Assembly (NCBI RefSeq): GCF_026914265.1
Contig: NC_069132.1
Span: forward strand, 36,574,932 to 36,638,931
Source: Mya arenaria
Taxonomy: Eukaryota > Mollusca > Bivalvia > Myida > Myidae
Direction of reading: 5' to 3'
Length of the DNA: 64,000 nucleotides
The translations under genes were made by a program, and so were the position numbers. The notes beneath the pieces are model-generated. The model ran no database searches. It worked only from the letters and a program-made list of their open reading frames with translations, and was not told the origin of the DNA. Numbering within the stretch: the first letter of the stretch is position 1; each line of letters starts with the position of its first letter. Below are positions 1-9,412 of this stretch, in pieces.

Positions 1-416
1 ACTATAAAACACTCAACAGACACAAAACGCGAGTTAGGAGATATTAATAGTGTAATCTAGAAAGGAATGTAGCATCAATGAATATTTTATATATGTCATG
101 TTCCCAAACGACACCCTGCGGACTTCAAGTACCGACCGGAAGCCAGTCCCAGGACTGGTGATTCTGCCGCCTCCACAGGATAATGGCGCCATAAAACAGT
201 TTATGACTAAGCTATCCCTGTCTGCTATTGTAGAAATTAATACGATTAAATAGGCATGACTGGATTCTGTGTGTATGTGTGGTGATGATAACAAGTTCAC
301 CGAGATCATCGCTATGGCATCATCGTGATGGTAATGTTATTTCAAAAACAAAACCCACGCTGGGCAGGTTATATCTGGGCATCGTCGAGGCCACAGTCAA
401 TTAGTAGTTTGGTTAT

Positions 417-687
417 CGTTTCCCTACCCACAGTTAATGTGTGTGTATGTAGGTAGGTTTTTTCGTTTCTTAGAATTAACTTGACCGTAAAATAAACGGA
501 AAAAAACAATAACCAGCAGCTTGGATAAACAAAAATCGGGTCGTGGGTATTTTTCTGTGTGTAGATAGGGTTTTTTTCGTTCCCAGGAATTAAATTGACC
601 GTATTGAAAAACGGAAATAAAATATGACCAACGGGTTGGATAAACAAAAATCGGGTCGTGGGTATTTTTGTGAGGCGGTAGGGAAAC
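417..687. repeat. Short element with two tandem ~118-bp units
   Basis: Two diverged copies of a unit lie head to tail at about 438-556 and 557-671; both contain TTGGATAAACAAAAATCGGG and GTCGTGGGTATTTTT. They are bracketed by an inverted repeat, CGTTTCCCTACC at about 417-428 and GGTAGGGAAACG at about 676-687. This fits a small non-autonomous DNA element with an internal duplication. Family unknown. Confidence 0.6.
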
Positions 688-899
688 GCCAAACATAATG
701 TTTATTTAGTTTGGCCTGATAACCTTTTTGTTGCGCATTTGTCCATATCGGGTTATTTAGATCGAAAAATCAATAAACTTTAATTATGTGCGCTCTAGTA
801 AAGCAGTGATTAAAAATGTAAAGGTTATAGTTCATGTAAGATGATAACATAACCAAAGGATCGGCATACTGTACAGTTGATCAAACATTAAGCCGATTT

Positions 900-1569
900 T
901 TAAAAAAAAATAAATAAAGTTAACAACGTCAGTGTTATTAACTTTTACACGTGAAACATTTGGTGATCTGGTCCCAATATCACGAAAATACTTAAGTAAA
1001 ATTCTCAATCTCAACTCATTTTATCACATAAAAGCATAGTATTGTTCAAAATAGTGCATGTTTTTATACTTTTTGAAAATGTATTTTCTCATAGAATATG
1101 TTATTGAATTTTTTTGTCAATACTTCAAAGAAAACAAATTCTAGGGCAAAAAATATATTTGAGCAATTGTTAAAAGGCAATGAATTGTACTCGACAAGTA
1201 CATTTTTTGCTGTAGAATATTTTTTCATTGGATTCTAGACCAAAGGTTTCAATCAACATATTCAATGACAGAATGAAGTGTTCAGAATATTTAAAAACAT
1301 ATTTTCTTTTCAATAAATTTTGATGTTATATGGTAAAATAAGTTGAGATCGAGTTTGAGATTTGACTTAAGTATTTTCGTGATATTAGGGCCAGGCTCAC
1401 GCATTAAAAATAAACAAATACAGCTGAAAAGGGTGTCTTAAATCTCGTTAGAAACACAGCAGATCACAAGTGTTATCTATTAAACTTCCAGAGAAGTAAC
1501 AATTTAAAAGTTTACAACAATGACGTTAACACCGTTGTTAACTTTAACAAAGTTCTGAAATATCGGACC
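900..1569. mobile_element. GTTAAC-type MITE interrupted by another MITE
   Basis: AGTTAACAACGTCAGTGTTA near 918 and GTTAACACCGTTGTTAACTT near 1523 form the two ends, followed by TCTGAAATATCGGACC. The same right-end motif occurs in a clean copy at 57183-57426. The 423-bp GGYCCCAATATC element sits inside. The left terminus is decayed and its exact edge is uncertain. Confidence 0.5.
970..1392. mobile_element. MITE, GGYCCCAATATCACG family, copy 1
   Basis: About 55-bp imperfect terminal inverted repeats: the left end reads GGTCCCAATATCACGAAAAT and continues into ACTTAAGTAAAATTCTCAA. The right end is its complement, ending CTTAAGTATTTTCGTGATAT then TAGGGCC. The interior is non-coding and AT-rich. 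A full second copy of nearly identical length lies at 13015-13437, and a relative at 44096-44347. This copy lies inside another repeat with GTTAAC-rich ends. Confidence 0.75.
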
Positions 1570-1893
1570 ATTATCAAGTCTTTACTTAATTGGCTTAAAT
1601 ATCACACAAATCTTTAATTCAAATCTCACTCCCAACTCATTTTACCATGACATAACATCAAAAGTCATGCAAAATCTTTGTTTTCACTGTTTTTAAAAGC
1701 ACTCTTTCTCCTGGAATAAGTGGATTAAACTTTGATCAAATTCCAAATAAAAAAAAACATTCAACAGTGCAATGGAGTACAATACTTCACCTTTAAGCAA
1801 TAACTCAATGATATTTTTTTCTCTAAAGTTAATTTTCGTGAAAATTTACTAAAAGGTTCTTAACAACAAATGCTTTGAGAAAATACGTTTCCT

Positions 1894-2247
1894 AAAGATG
1901 CACTCTTACTCCCAAATAAGATTTACCACAATTATTACAATTGTTTTAATTAACCGAAAATGATAAATATTTATCAAAATCAATGGTTCTAATGAAGGAT
2001 GCCATGTTTATGTTGAAAGAAAGATGCAGAAAACACGGTATTTCTTCTTTATGAGACGATAAAGGATCACAGTAAATCTTTTAACACTCACCAATCACTT
2101 AATATTGTTGCGTTTGAAGCTATTAAATTTACGGGTGCAATTTTGTTATCATTAATTAATATTTAGTAAGTAGTTAAAGGTTTATCAGTCAAAATGAATG
2201 TTTGTTATACATGTGTATGCACTGATTTTGAATAAGAGTGTCACTTT
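1894..2247. mobile_element. MITE, AAAGATGCACTCTTA family, copy 1
   Basis: Starts AAAGATGCACTCTTACTCCC and ends GAATAAGAGTGTCACTTT, giving imperfect terminal inverted repeats. A second copy with the same interior order occurs at 49743-50104. The interior is non-coding. Confidence 0.75.
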
Positions 2248-2559
2248 AACAAGAGTACATTCTAACCATGCTTTTCATTATCTGGTAGAATGAGTAGACA
2301 TAAGTATCATTGCAACGTTGGGACCTGTATAAAATGTTTCAGGAATGGAATTAAGTTCTGTCTACAGTTTTTCGAAACTATTCAATTTCTCAATCAATAG
2401 ATATTGTATATTTTAAACGAAAGGAAAATAAATTCTGGTTCATTCATATTTTGATTCATTTTTATTTCTTATTGGTTTGTGTTCACTTATCTAATTAATT
2501 TGTTCACTATGCGAAAAACATTCTAAAACATCTGAAAATGACTGTAATAACTCAAATAT

Positions 2560-3485
2560 ATAGAGGATGATTGATTGTTTAAGTGTAAGATCTTAATATA
2601 TTCCACAGATTGAGCATCGAAAAATATATTTCACGAATGGCTTAGCCATGACCAACTTACATACCAAGTCTGAAGTTCCTGGGTGCAAGCGTTCTTCAGT
2701 TACTGAGCGGTAACCGTTTCTTCACTTCAATGTCACGGCGACCTTGACCTTTGACCTACTGATCTTAAAATCAATAGGGTTCATCTACTAGTCATGACCA
2801 AAGCAAGTATGATGTTCCTGGGTGCAAGCGTTATTCAGTAATTGAGCGGAAACCGTTTCTTCACCTAAAGGTCACGGTGACCTTGACCTTTGACTTGCTG
2901 ATCTCAAACTCAGTCATTTACAAGTCATGACCAACTAGCATACCAAGTATGAAGTGACTGGGTACAAGCGTTCTTTAGTTATTGAGCAGAAACCATTTTT
3001 AAGCCTAAGGTCACCGCCAACATCGTTTTTTACCTGAAGATAGCCTTGACCTTTTGATCTAAAAATCAATAGGGGTCATCTACTAGTCATGAACAACTAG
3101 CATACAAAGTATGAAGTTCCTGGACCCAAAGGATCTTTAGTTATAGAGCGAGGGATGCGATTTTTACGCCTGTCAAATGTATGCAAATGTTTTTGAAACA
3201 AAAATGCGTAACACAGATCCAGTATAGGCATGAACATTTAGAACAGGTTGACCTTGACCTGTGAGCAAAAGACTAAGGGTGTTTGCGCATCATGCGATAG
3301 GCATTTTAAGCACTGTTTTCAATAATTCATCACAGTCATCATGCATGCATTAAAGCGTGATACTGTGAGACTGCGACTCCGGGCGAACTAATTCAGAGAG
3401 GATAAGTGTTTGTTTCAGTGTAAGATCGTAATATATTTCACCAAGTGAGCATCAAGTGTATGTCCTGAGTGGCGTAGCCATGAGT
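2560..3485. repeat. Tandem-core repeat with GACCTTGACCTTTGACC, array 1
   Basis: Roughly four diverged ~125-bp units each carry CATGACCAACTNGCATACCA, a GGTGCAAGCGTTCTT-like segment, ATTGAGCGGAAACCGTTT and GACCTTGACCTTTGAC. A shared flank (AGTGTAAGATCTTAATATAT-like, then GGCTTAGCCATGA) occurs before the array at about 2580 and again after it at about 3420. This matches the head/tandem core/tail plan of bivalve non-autonomous repeats. Confidence 0.65.
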
Positions 3486-4879
3486 GAACTTTTTTCTTTT
3501 GGGGTTTACAAGGTGAAATATTTGCGATGTAACACTGAAACAAACATATTTTTTTTTCCTTTCAGTATATGCCTTAAAAGGATATAAAATGACATTGAGA
3601 AATAGTATTTCAAAAACCGCGCAAATTGTTGTGCGAACGAAACGTCATTTCGGAAATGACGTCGTTGAAATTGCCCCGCCCCAGCCCTGTGCGCGCTGGC
3701 GTTCAATTTGGAAGTGAGAGCGGGCTAATATTCAAAACAATGAAAACTATCAAAATGTTAGTTCATTGTTTGAAACAACAAAATAGCATTTCATTGATAA
3801 ATCTCTAGAAATCAGCGTCAAGCATATTCTATATTAGTTAGACGTTACAAAAACGGGTAACATAAAAGTATTAAGATTAGCATCGTTTACTGTTACCACC
3901 AGACAAAATAGGTTCAAGGATAGTTCATATTTATTCTGTTGGTTTAAATGGCAAGACGACTAGTGAAATGTAAAACAGGCAACTAAGGAACCAGTAATTG
4001 CGATATGACCTTTAAAGAAGCCACTTAGTACGACATGTTTTGATCCTTTATACGTCTTTAAAGTCTAAGGTGCGGCCAGTACTACTACTTATCAGACACA
4101 CGCACAGACAACATGGCCCTTAGCCTTACCATAAGGTCTTCGTTATCTAATTGCGTAATGCAGCCATTATAGGGCGCGGGGAGACCTTAATAAACTCAAA
4201 AACAACATGGCGTGAGGTTTGTCCCAAATTTTGCACCTTTTGTTCTTACAACGTATTACAGTGTCACGATTTTTAAATATTTGATTAAAACAGTATTCAT
4301 TTCAAACATTAAAGTAAGGCATGTTTACAACATATATACTTATCCTAGTGCAGGAGTGTGTAGGAAAAGCCTGGGCGGCTCCAGAATTTGACGTTAGAAG
4401 GGACGTAACTTAGGGGCGTAACCTTTTTACTTGCGCCTCCCCCCATCATAACCATATATTTTTTGGTTTTAAGGCAATTTAAATGGTTTTAAGTTTTGGC
4501 AGGGGTTTTGGAAGAAACTCCCCCAAGCCCCCCCCCCTCAAAAAAAAATAAAAAAAATAAATAAATAAATAATAATAGAATGAAAAAAAAATGGGGGGCT
4601 TCTTTAATAACTTTTTTTCTCTATATTGAATTAAAATGTGTTTTTTTTTCTTATTTGTTCTATAGACCGATTTACATTGTTTATGGTTAGGGAGAACTTG
4701 TAGAAAAAAGGGCGGTACGCGATACGCAGAAAGTCGAAATTAGAATTTTTCGGTATGCAAGATCGCAAAATAGTTCAATAGTATCTGCTTTGTATTCGGT
4801 ACGCTAGTTTGGAGAGAGGTTTTATTACAACTTACACCCACATTAAAATTGTCAAAATCAAAAACATCAGAAAGGCCGA

Positions 4880-5037
4880 CAGTCTAACCCCGTTTGCTCG
4901 AGCTGGATTGGCTCGAACTGGATGTAAAGGACCGATTTTATTAAACTGAAGGTAAGCATTCCCGCTTTGGTCGTATTTTCCGAAGATCGAGGTATTTTCG
5001 ACGGTCCCTGGGAGTTCGAGCCAACGGGGTTCGACTG
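4880..5037. mobile_element. 158-bp inverted-repeat MITE
   Basis: Left end CAGTCTAACCCCGTTTGCTC and right end ending GCCAACGGGGTTCGACTG are imperfect inverted repeats of about 22 bp with TTCGAG/CTCGAG adjoining. Non-coding interior. It ends next to the probable 3' end of the neighbouring minus-strand gene. Confidence 0.7.
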
Positions 5038-5039
5038 TT

Positions 5040-5045
5040 TTTATT
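5040..5045 (-). promoter_or_regulatory. Candidate polyadenylation signal of the HhH/RS gene
   Basis: AATAAA on the minus strand, about 140 nt downstream of the stop codon at 5186. It is the nearest canonical hexamer, though chance occurrence is common in AT-rich DNA. Confidence 0.4.
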
Positions 5046-5185
5046 TAATTGTTTTTGCTCTCCATAGTTTAATAAAACAAATCTGTTACAGAGTTAAACT
5101 GAGTTAAACTACTGAAGAGATGATGTTTATAATTTTAATATTTGAATTAAAAACATGCCAACAAGCAAAAACAATCAAACGTTTA

Positions 5186-7078
5186 TCATAAAATGTTGCA
5201 ACTGTTGTGGTTTTCTCTATGTTTGCCATGTCGTCTGTGGTGATGGTGGTGGTCACGTGTTCTATGACGTCTTCGTCTGCGATCAGTATTGTGGTGTTTG
5301 TCTTGACTGGAAGACTTCTGAAAACTGCGGACATCATGAGTTTCACTTCGATATCGCTCTCCTGACCTAGTTTGTTGACGCTCCTCAAAATGTCGTCTGT
5401 TCGTGATTTGGTGAGCATTGTCGTCTGGACTGTGTGTTCGCAGACGCTCGTATTTGTACGTAAACAAACCTCCTTTCCGTGGCACTACTGAGTATTCTGG
5501 CTCAGGCGAAACGGACCGGATGTCAGATGGCAGATTATCGTCTGGTGCAACATCAGGCTGTATTTCGGCGATAGAAGCTTCAAGTTCGGCAAGGGTCAGC
5601 GGCCTTTCATCCGACTTCATTTCTTTTGCAAACATTGTCTTTAAAAGAGGCTCTTTCTCAATTTCTTTAGCAAACATTGTTTTTTTTTTGACAATGGAAA
5701 CCTCCTTTCCAGGTTTGCGCCCTTTTTCATTTCCTGTTCTCGCGGGTGATGTCGATAGCTTCGGAGTAGGCGACATTGATCTACGTGCTGTATTTGGTGA
5801 AGGTGAAATTGCTCTTGAACGCGTCTTAGACTTCGATCGACTTTTTGAACACGTCTTATACCTCGATCGACTTTTTGAACGCGACTTAGACTTCGATCGA
5901 CTTTTTGAACGCGTCTTAGACTTCGATCGACTATCTGAACGCGTCTTGGATTTCAAACGATTATTTGAACACGTTTTGGATTTCAATCGATTATTTGAAC
6001 ACGTCTTGGATTTCAATCGATTATTTGAACACGTCTTAGTATTTGACCGGCTTCGTAAACGAGTCTTGGAATTTGAACGACTGAGTAAGCGCATTTTAGA
6101 ATTCGATCCACTCCGTGGGCGCGTCTTAGATGTAGATCGACTCATTTTGCGATACTCACGACCAGCCTTCGACGAGCCTTTGTTTTTGCCGACAGAGCGC
6201 GTTGTCATATATTTTGTAGAGCTGTCGCGGCTTCTGTGAGATGTGGAATTGGCGGGAGTTTTAAGATTCGGTTTAATCAATCTTGTTGGCGTAATAGATT
6301 TACGCGCAGGACCTGCGCTTCGTTCTCGTGTATCGTCGGCATCCAGAAGTCGCACAGTTTCTCTTTGAAGACAACCGGGAGATGACGGTATTTTATGTGG
6401 AATATGTTGAGCTAAATAACGACGAGGTATAGTCCTTAACCAATGTTGTATAGACCTTATCTTCGATGCAGAGATGTGGGAACGGTGATCATCGACAGCT
6501 ATCGTACTTCTTGGAATACTTGGAGGGTTAACGGCAGTGGAAACGTTGTCTACGTTTATCGGAACGTAACCTGACGTCGACGGGGCGTTGCATGACGCTG
6601 TGTAAACTGCCGTGAGCTTATTTCCAGACGTTGACTGCTGGATTGAGAGAGGAGTGAATAACATAGTGGGCGAAAACTGATTTCCTTGCCTTGCACAACT
6701 ATCAATGTCCATGACGTCAAACAGTTTTACAACCGGTGTTCGCTGAAGGTTTTCTGACTTACTACTTTTAGTATTGACATCAACATCTCCAATACCGCTT
6801 TTCGTCTGACTAGATTTCTCAACTCCCACTTTCCTTGGAAATTGGACGGAATTCCGCTTTGATCTTTGCGTTGACGCCACAGACTCCTTATTGATGATAC
6901 ACGATTTCTTTAGTTTCTGGATGTCCTGTCTACTCATTCCAGCAATATTCCTTAGTTCGTTAAAGCTGTGAATTTTCGCTTCTCGTCTCCTATATTTGAC
7001 AATTTTCTGCGCTTTTTGCGAGGAAATTCCTGCTTTTGAAACAAGCCATCGTGCATTGCATGAGTTTATGTCAGCCAT
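5186..7078 (-). CDS. Helix-hairpin-helix / Arg-Ser-rich protein with CaaX-like end
   Basis: 630 codons in one uninterrupted frame; not recognised as a named gene. Residues ~3-60 follow the tandem HhH pattern of ComEA-like DNA-binding domains: an INSCNA start, AGISSQKAQKIVKYR, then a second hairpin around NELRNIAGMSRQDIQKL. Residues ~312-425 are an Arg/Ser-rich domain built of 9-10-residue units (SKTCSNNRLK, SKTRSKSRSK), mirrored in DNA as ~30-bp tandem repeats at about 5800-6130. KTMFAKE occurs twice (~466 and ~480). Residues ~495-520 are acidic. The tail is Arg/His-rich (~600-622) and ends CNIL, a CaaX-type box whose final Leu would favour geranylgeranylation. The upstream ATG at 7078 starts the HhH domain, so the start is well placed. 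Nucleic-acid binding is inferred. Lack of introns suggests a retrogene or a naturally intronless gene. A 273-codon antisense frame over the RS region is a shadow of the repeats. Confidence 0.75.
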   Translation of the reverse strand: MADINSCNARWLVSKAGISSQKAQKIVKYRRREAKIHSFNELRNIAGMSRQDIQKLKKSCIINKESVASTQRSKRNSVQFPRKVGVEKSSQTKSGIGDVDVNTKSSKSENLQRTPVVKLFDVMDIDSCARQGNQFSPTMLFTPLSIQQSTSGNKLTAVYTASCNAPSTSGYVPINVDNVSTAVNPPSIPRSTIAVDDHRSHISASKIRSIQHWLRTIPRRYLAQHIPHKIPSSPGCLQRETVRLLDADDTRERSAGPARKSITPTRLIKPNLKTPANSTSHRSRDSSTKYMTTRSVGKNKGSSKAGREYRKMSRSTSKTRPRSGSNSKMRLLSRSNSKTRLRSRSNTKTCSNNRLKSKTCSNNRLKSKTCSNNRLKSKTRSDSRSKSKTRSKSRSKSKSRSKSRSRYKTCSKSRSKSKTRSRAISPSPNTARRSMSPTPKLSTSPARTGNEKGRKPGKEVSIVKKKTMFAKEIEKEPLLKTMFAKEMKSDERPLTLAELEASIAEIQPDVAPDDNLPSDIRSVSPEPEYSVVPRKGGLFTYKYERLRTHSPDDNAHQITNRRHFEERQQTRSGERYRSETHDVRSFQKSSSQDKHHNTDRRRRRHRTRDHHHHHRRHGKHRENHNSCNIL

Positions 7079-9034
7079 TTTGTTGATATCGTGGCAAACA
7101 TGACGTCATGACGTCGCTAACATTGACGTCGCCAAAAGAGTACTAACTCCCGTTATAATGCTGTAATTCTGCGGATCAGTGCATGCTGCATTAAATGAAA
7201 GTAGTTGACCTATAAATTATAAATACGCAACATGTTGATGTCTTAGTTTAGAATTATTTGAAAACAAACACATCTACATTGGGAGATACATTGAAAAAAA
7301 AGTCGGCTGTTGCATATTTGGTTTCTTTTTAAATAAAAAAATAAAACGAAAAATAAGTACTATGATTTTTAGGCAGATGGTATTCATACAGTAGCTTAAC
7401 GTTTCAGTGGATTTAAGAAATATTCTACGCGTTTGCCAATCAACAACAATCAAAAAAAGATTTTCTATAACCATGGAATAACGGGCTTATTTAGGCGTAA
7501 AACACCTTAAATTAATAACATTAAAAACAAAGGATGAGTTATATAAAAATGCACTTGTTGGGTTTAAACTCTGTTAGCGTGTAAACGTGTCACTTTGGTC
7601 ACAGTTTACTTCTTGTTATACATAAAATAGAAGTGCACCTACATGTATAGGTCTATAAGGATTATAGTGGCTCACATTCAAATGAATGATAAAGGTTAAT
7701 GGCTTGATCATGTTAACTATTGATGTCCTAGTATCCATCATCAGAAGTGTTCAAACTTCCCACCAAGTATGAGATTAATAGGCCCAAGTGTTCATCAGTT
7801 ATTGACCTAAACCTTTCCTCACACACCTCAAAACTAATAGGGTTCATCAAATTCTACTGGTCGTAACCAACCTGCCTACCAAGTTTGACGTCCTTGTGCC
7901 CCAGGGTTCTTCAGTTATTGATCAGAAAATAATTTTCAGCTCAAGGTCAGAATGGCCTGACCTTTGACCCACTGACTTCAAAATACATCTAGTGGTCATG
8001 ACCAACCTGTCTACTAAGTTTGAGGACCCTGGGTACCAGCACTCTTCAGTGATAGGAAACAGATTTTTCAGTCACCACAACTTGCTTTTAAACACACACA
8101 GACTTAAAATTCAATAGGGTTCGTCTACTGGTCATGACCAACCTTCCTACCAAGTTAGGAGACCCTAGACCTAAGTATCCTAAAGTTAATAATCAGAAGT
8201 CGTAAGGATGGACAGAATGACAGTTATTCCCACATATGGGTCCTTTGTTGGGTACTTTTCCATTAGTCTCCATTATAAAAATATTAATATGTTATTCAAT
8301 TATTGATCTGAAACCATTTTTCAGCTCAAGGTCATCGTGACCTTGACCTTTGACCTACTGATCACAAAATCAATAGGGGTCATCTACATGACCAACTTGC
8401 ATACCAAGTTTAAAGTTCCTGGGTGCAAGCGTTCTTTAGTTATTGAGCAGAAACCGTTTTTTTCACCTCAAGTTTACCAAGACCTTGACCTTTGACCTAC
8501 TGATCAATAGGGGTCATCTACTAGTCATGACCAACCAGCATACCAAGTATGAAGTTCCTGGGTCTAAGCGTTCTATAGTTATTGAGCGAAACGAAGTGTG
8601 ACGTACAGACTGACGGACTGACTGATAGACAGGGCAAAAACAATATTATCTCCCCATGAATGAAGGGGACATAATGACTGAGTTAATACCCGATATATAC
8701 CCATCTTTTTGTGCTGACATGACTCGATTACTATAGCCGCCCTTCAGGGGCATACAAATACCCCACTCAGATTCCAAAGCTTGCTGATTTTTTTTCAGCC
8801 AAACAATGTACACAACTCAACAGCTATTTAAGTTTAACCTTATAGCACTCATAAGCAGTCATTGGAAAAGTGTGCACTAAGATCTATGTGAATATGAGAA
8901 CGAACTTTGAGTTATGTCAAATGTTTAACTTTAAGCACTATCTGCTGGAGTCATGATACCAAGGCTACGACAATACTATGACTTTTTTCTTTGAAAAACA
9001 GATAAATAATAAGATAACATTGGTGAAAAATGCC
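7079..9034. other. Intergenic repeat-rich stretch
   Basis: No supported gene. It holds the presumed upstream region of the HhH/RS gene and a second GACCTTGACC tandem-core repeat (about 7728-8680). Confidence 0.6.
7728..8680. repeat. Tandem-core repeat with GACCTTGACCTTTGACC, array 2
   Basis: Diverged ~125-150-bp units share ATGACCAACCTGCCTACCAA, TTCAGTTATTGATC and, in the later units, GACCTTGACCTTTGACC. The array ends with short CTGAC/GACT repeats and a CTCCCCATGAATGAAGGGG hairpin. Same family as 2560-3485. Confidence 0.65.
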
Positions 9035-9040
9035 TTTATT
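9035..9040 (-). promoter_or_regulatory. Probable polyadenylation signal of eIF4A3
   Basis: AATAAA on the minus strand about 355 nt beyond the TAG at 9396-9398, giving a plausible 3' UTR that ends near 9010-9025. Confidence 0.55.
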
Positions 9041-9395
9041 CACAAATGTATTTGCACAAAATGTTTGTTTAAAAGTGAAATTATGATACACATGTACATA
9101 AACCAAAATAATGTTTCAGTGAAGTATCCTTAGTACAGAATTCAATAAAAGACAAGTCACAAATGTACCATAATGTTTTACACTGAAGTCACACTAAATT
9201 CCAACTCACAAGTAGGAAACATACATTGTTTCAACTGTTATGCTATATTTACAAAACACCATCTCCATATTCATAATAAGACTGTTTGTGGCTGGTTTCT
9301 AATGACATATTTTTTATGACATTCAATAAATGTCCTGTGTGTTTCATGTGTTTCGATGACGAGGCTCTCTGTTCATGAACAGTTTTCCATTTCCT

Positions 9396-9412
9396 CTAAA
9401 TCAAGTCAGCAA
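9396..9412 (-). CDS. EIF4A3: eIF4A3 terminal coding exon (17 coding bases)
   Basis: After acceptor TCTTCAG the bases complete Val and encode A-D-L-I-stop, the invariant eIF4A3 C-terminus. Phase matches exon 10. The rest of the exon is 3' UTR. It is too short for ORF finding but is fixed by phase, acceptor and sequence. Confidence 0.88.

Larger units (their letters stand above)
1..4879. other. Gene-free left flank
   Basis: No open reading frame here is convincing; those present are short and overlap repeats. The stretch contains a two-copy tandem repeat near 438-671, nested MITEs at about 900-1570, a further MITE at 1894-2247, a GACCTTGACC tandem repeat at about 2560-3485 and low-complexity A/C runs near 4525-4600. 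Nothing else was recognised. Confidence 0.7.

Noticed and set aside
5418-6239. 273-codon plus-strand ORF opposite the RS domain
   Set aside because: It is the antisense shadow of the 30-bp coding repeats and reads as a monotonous LDFDRLFERV-type repeat with no independent support.
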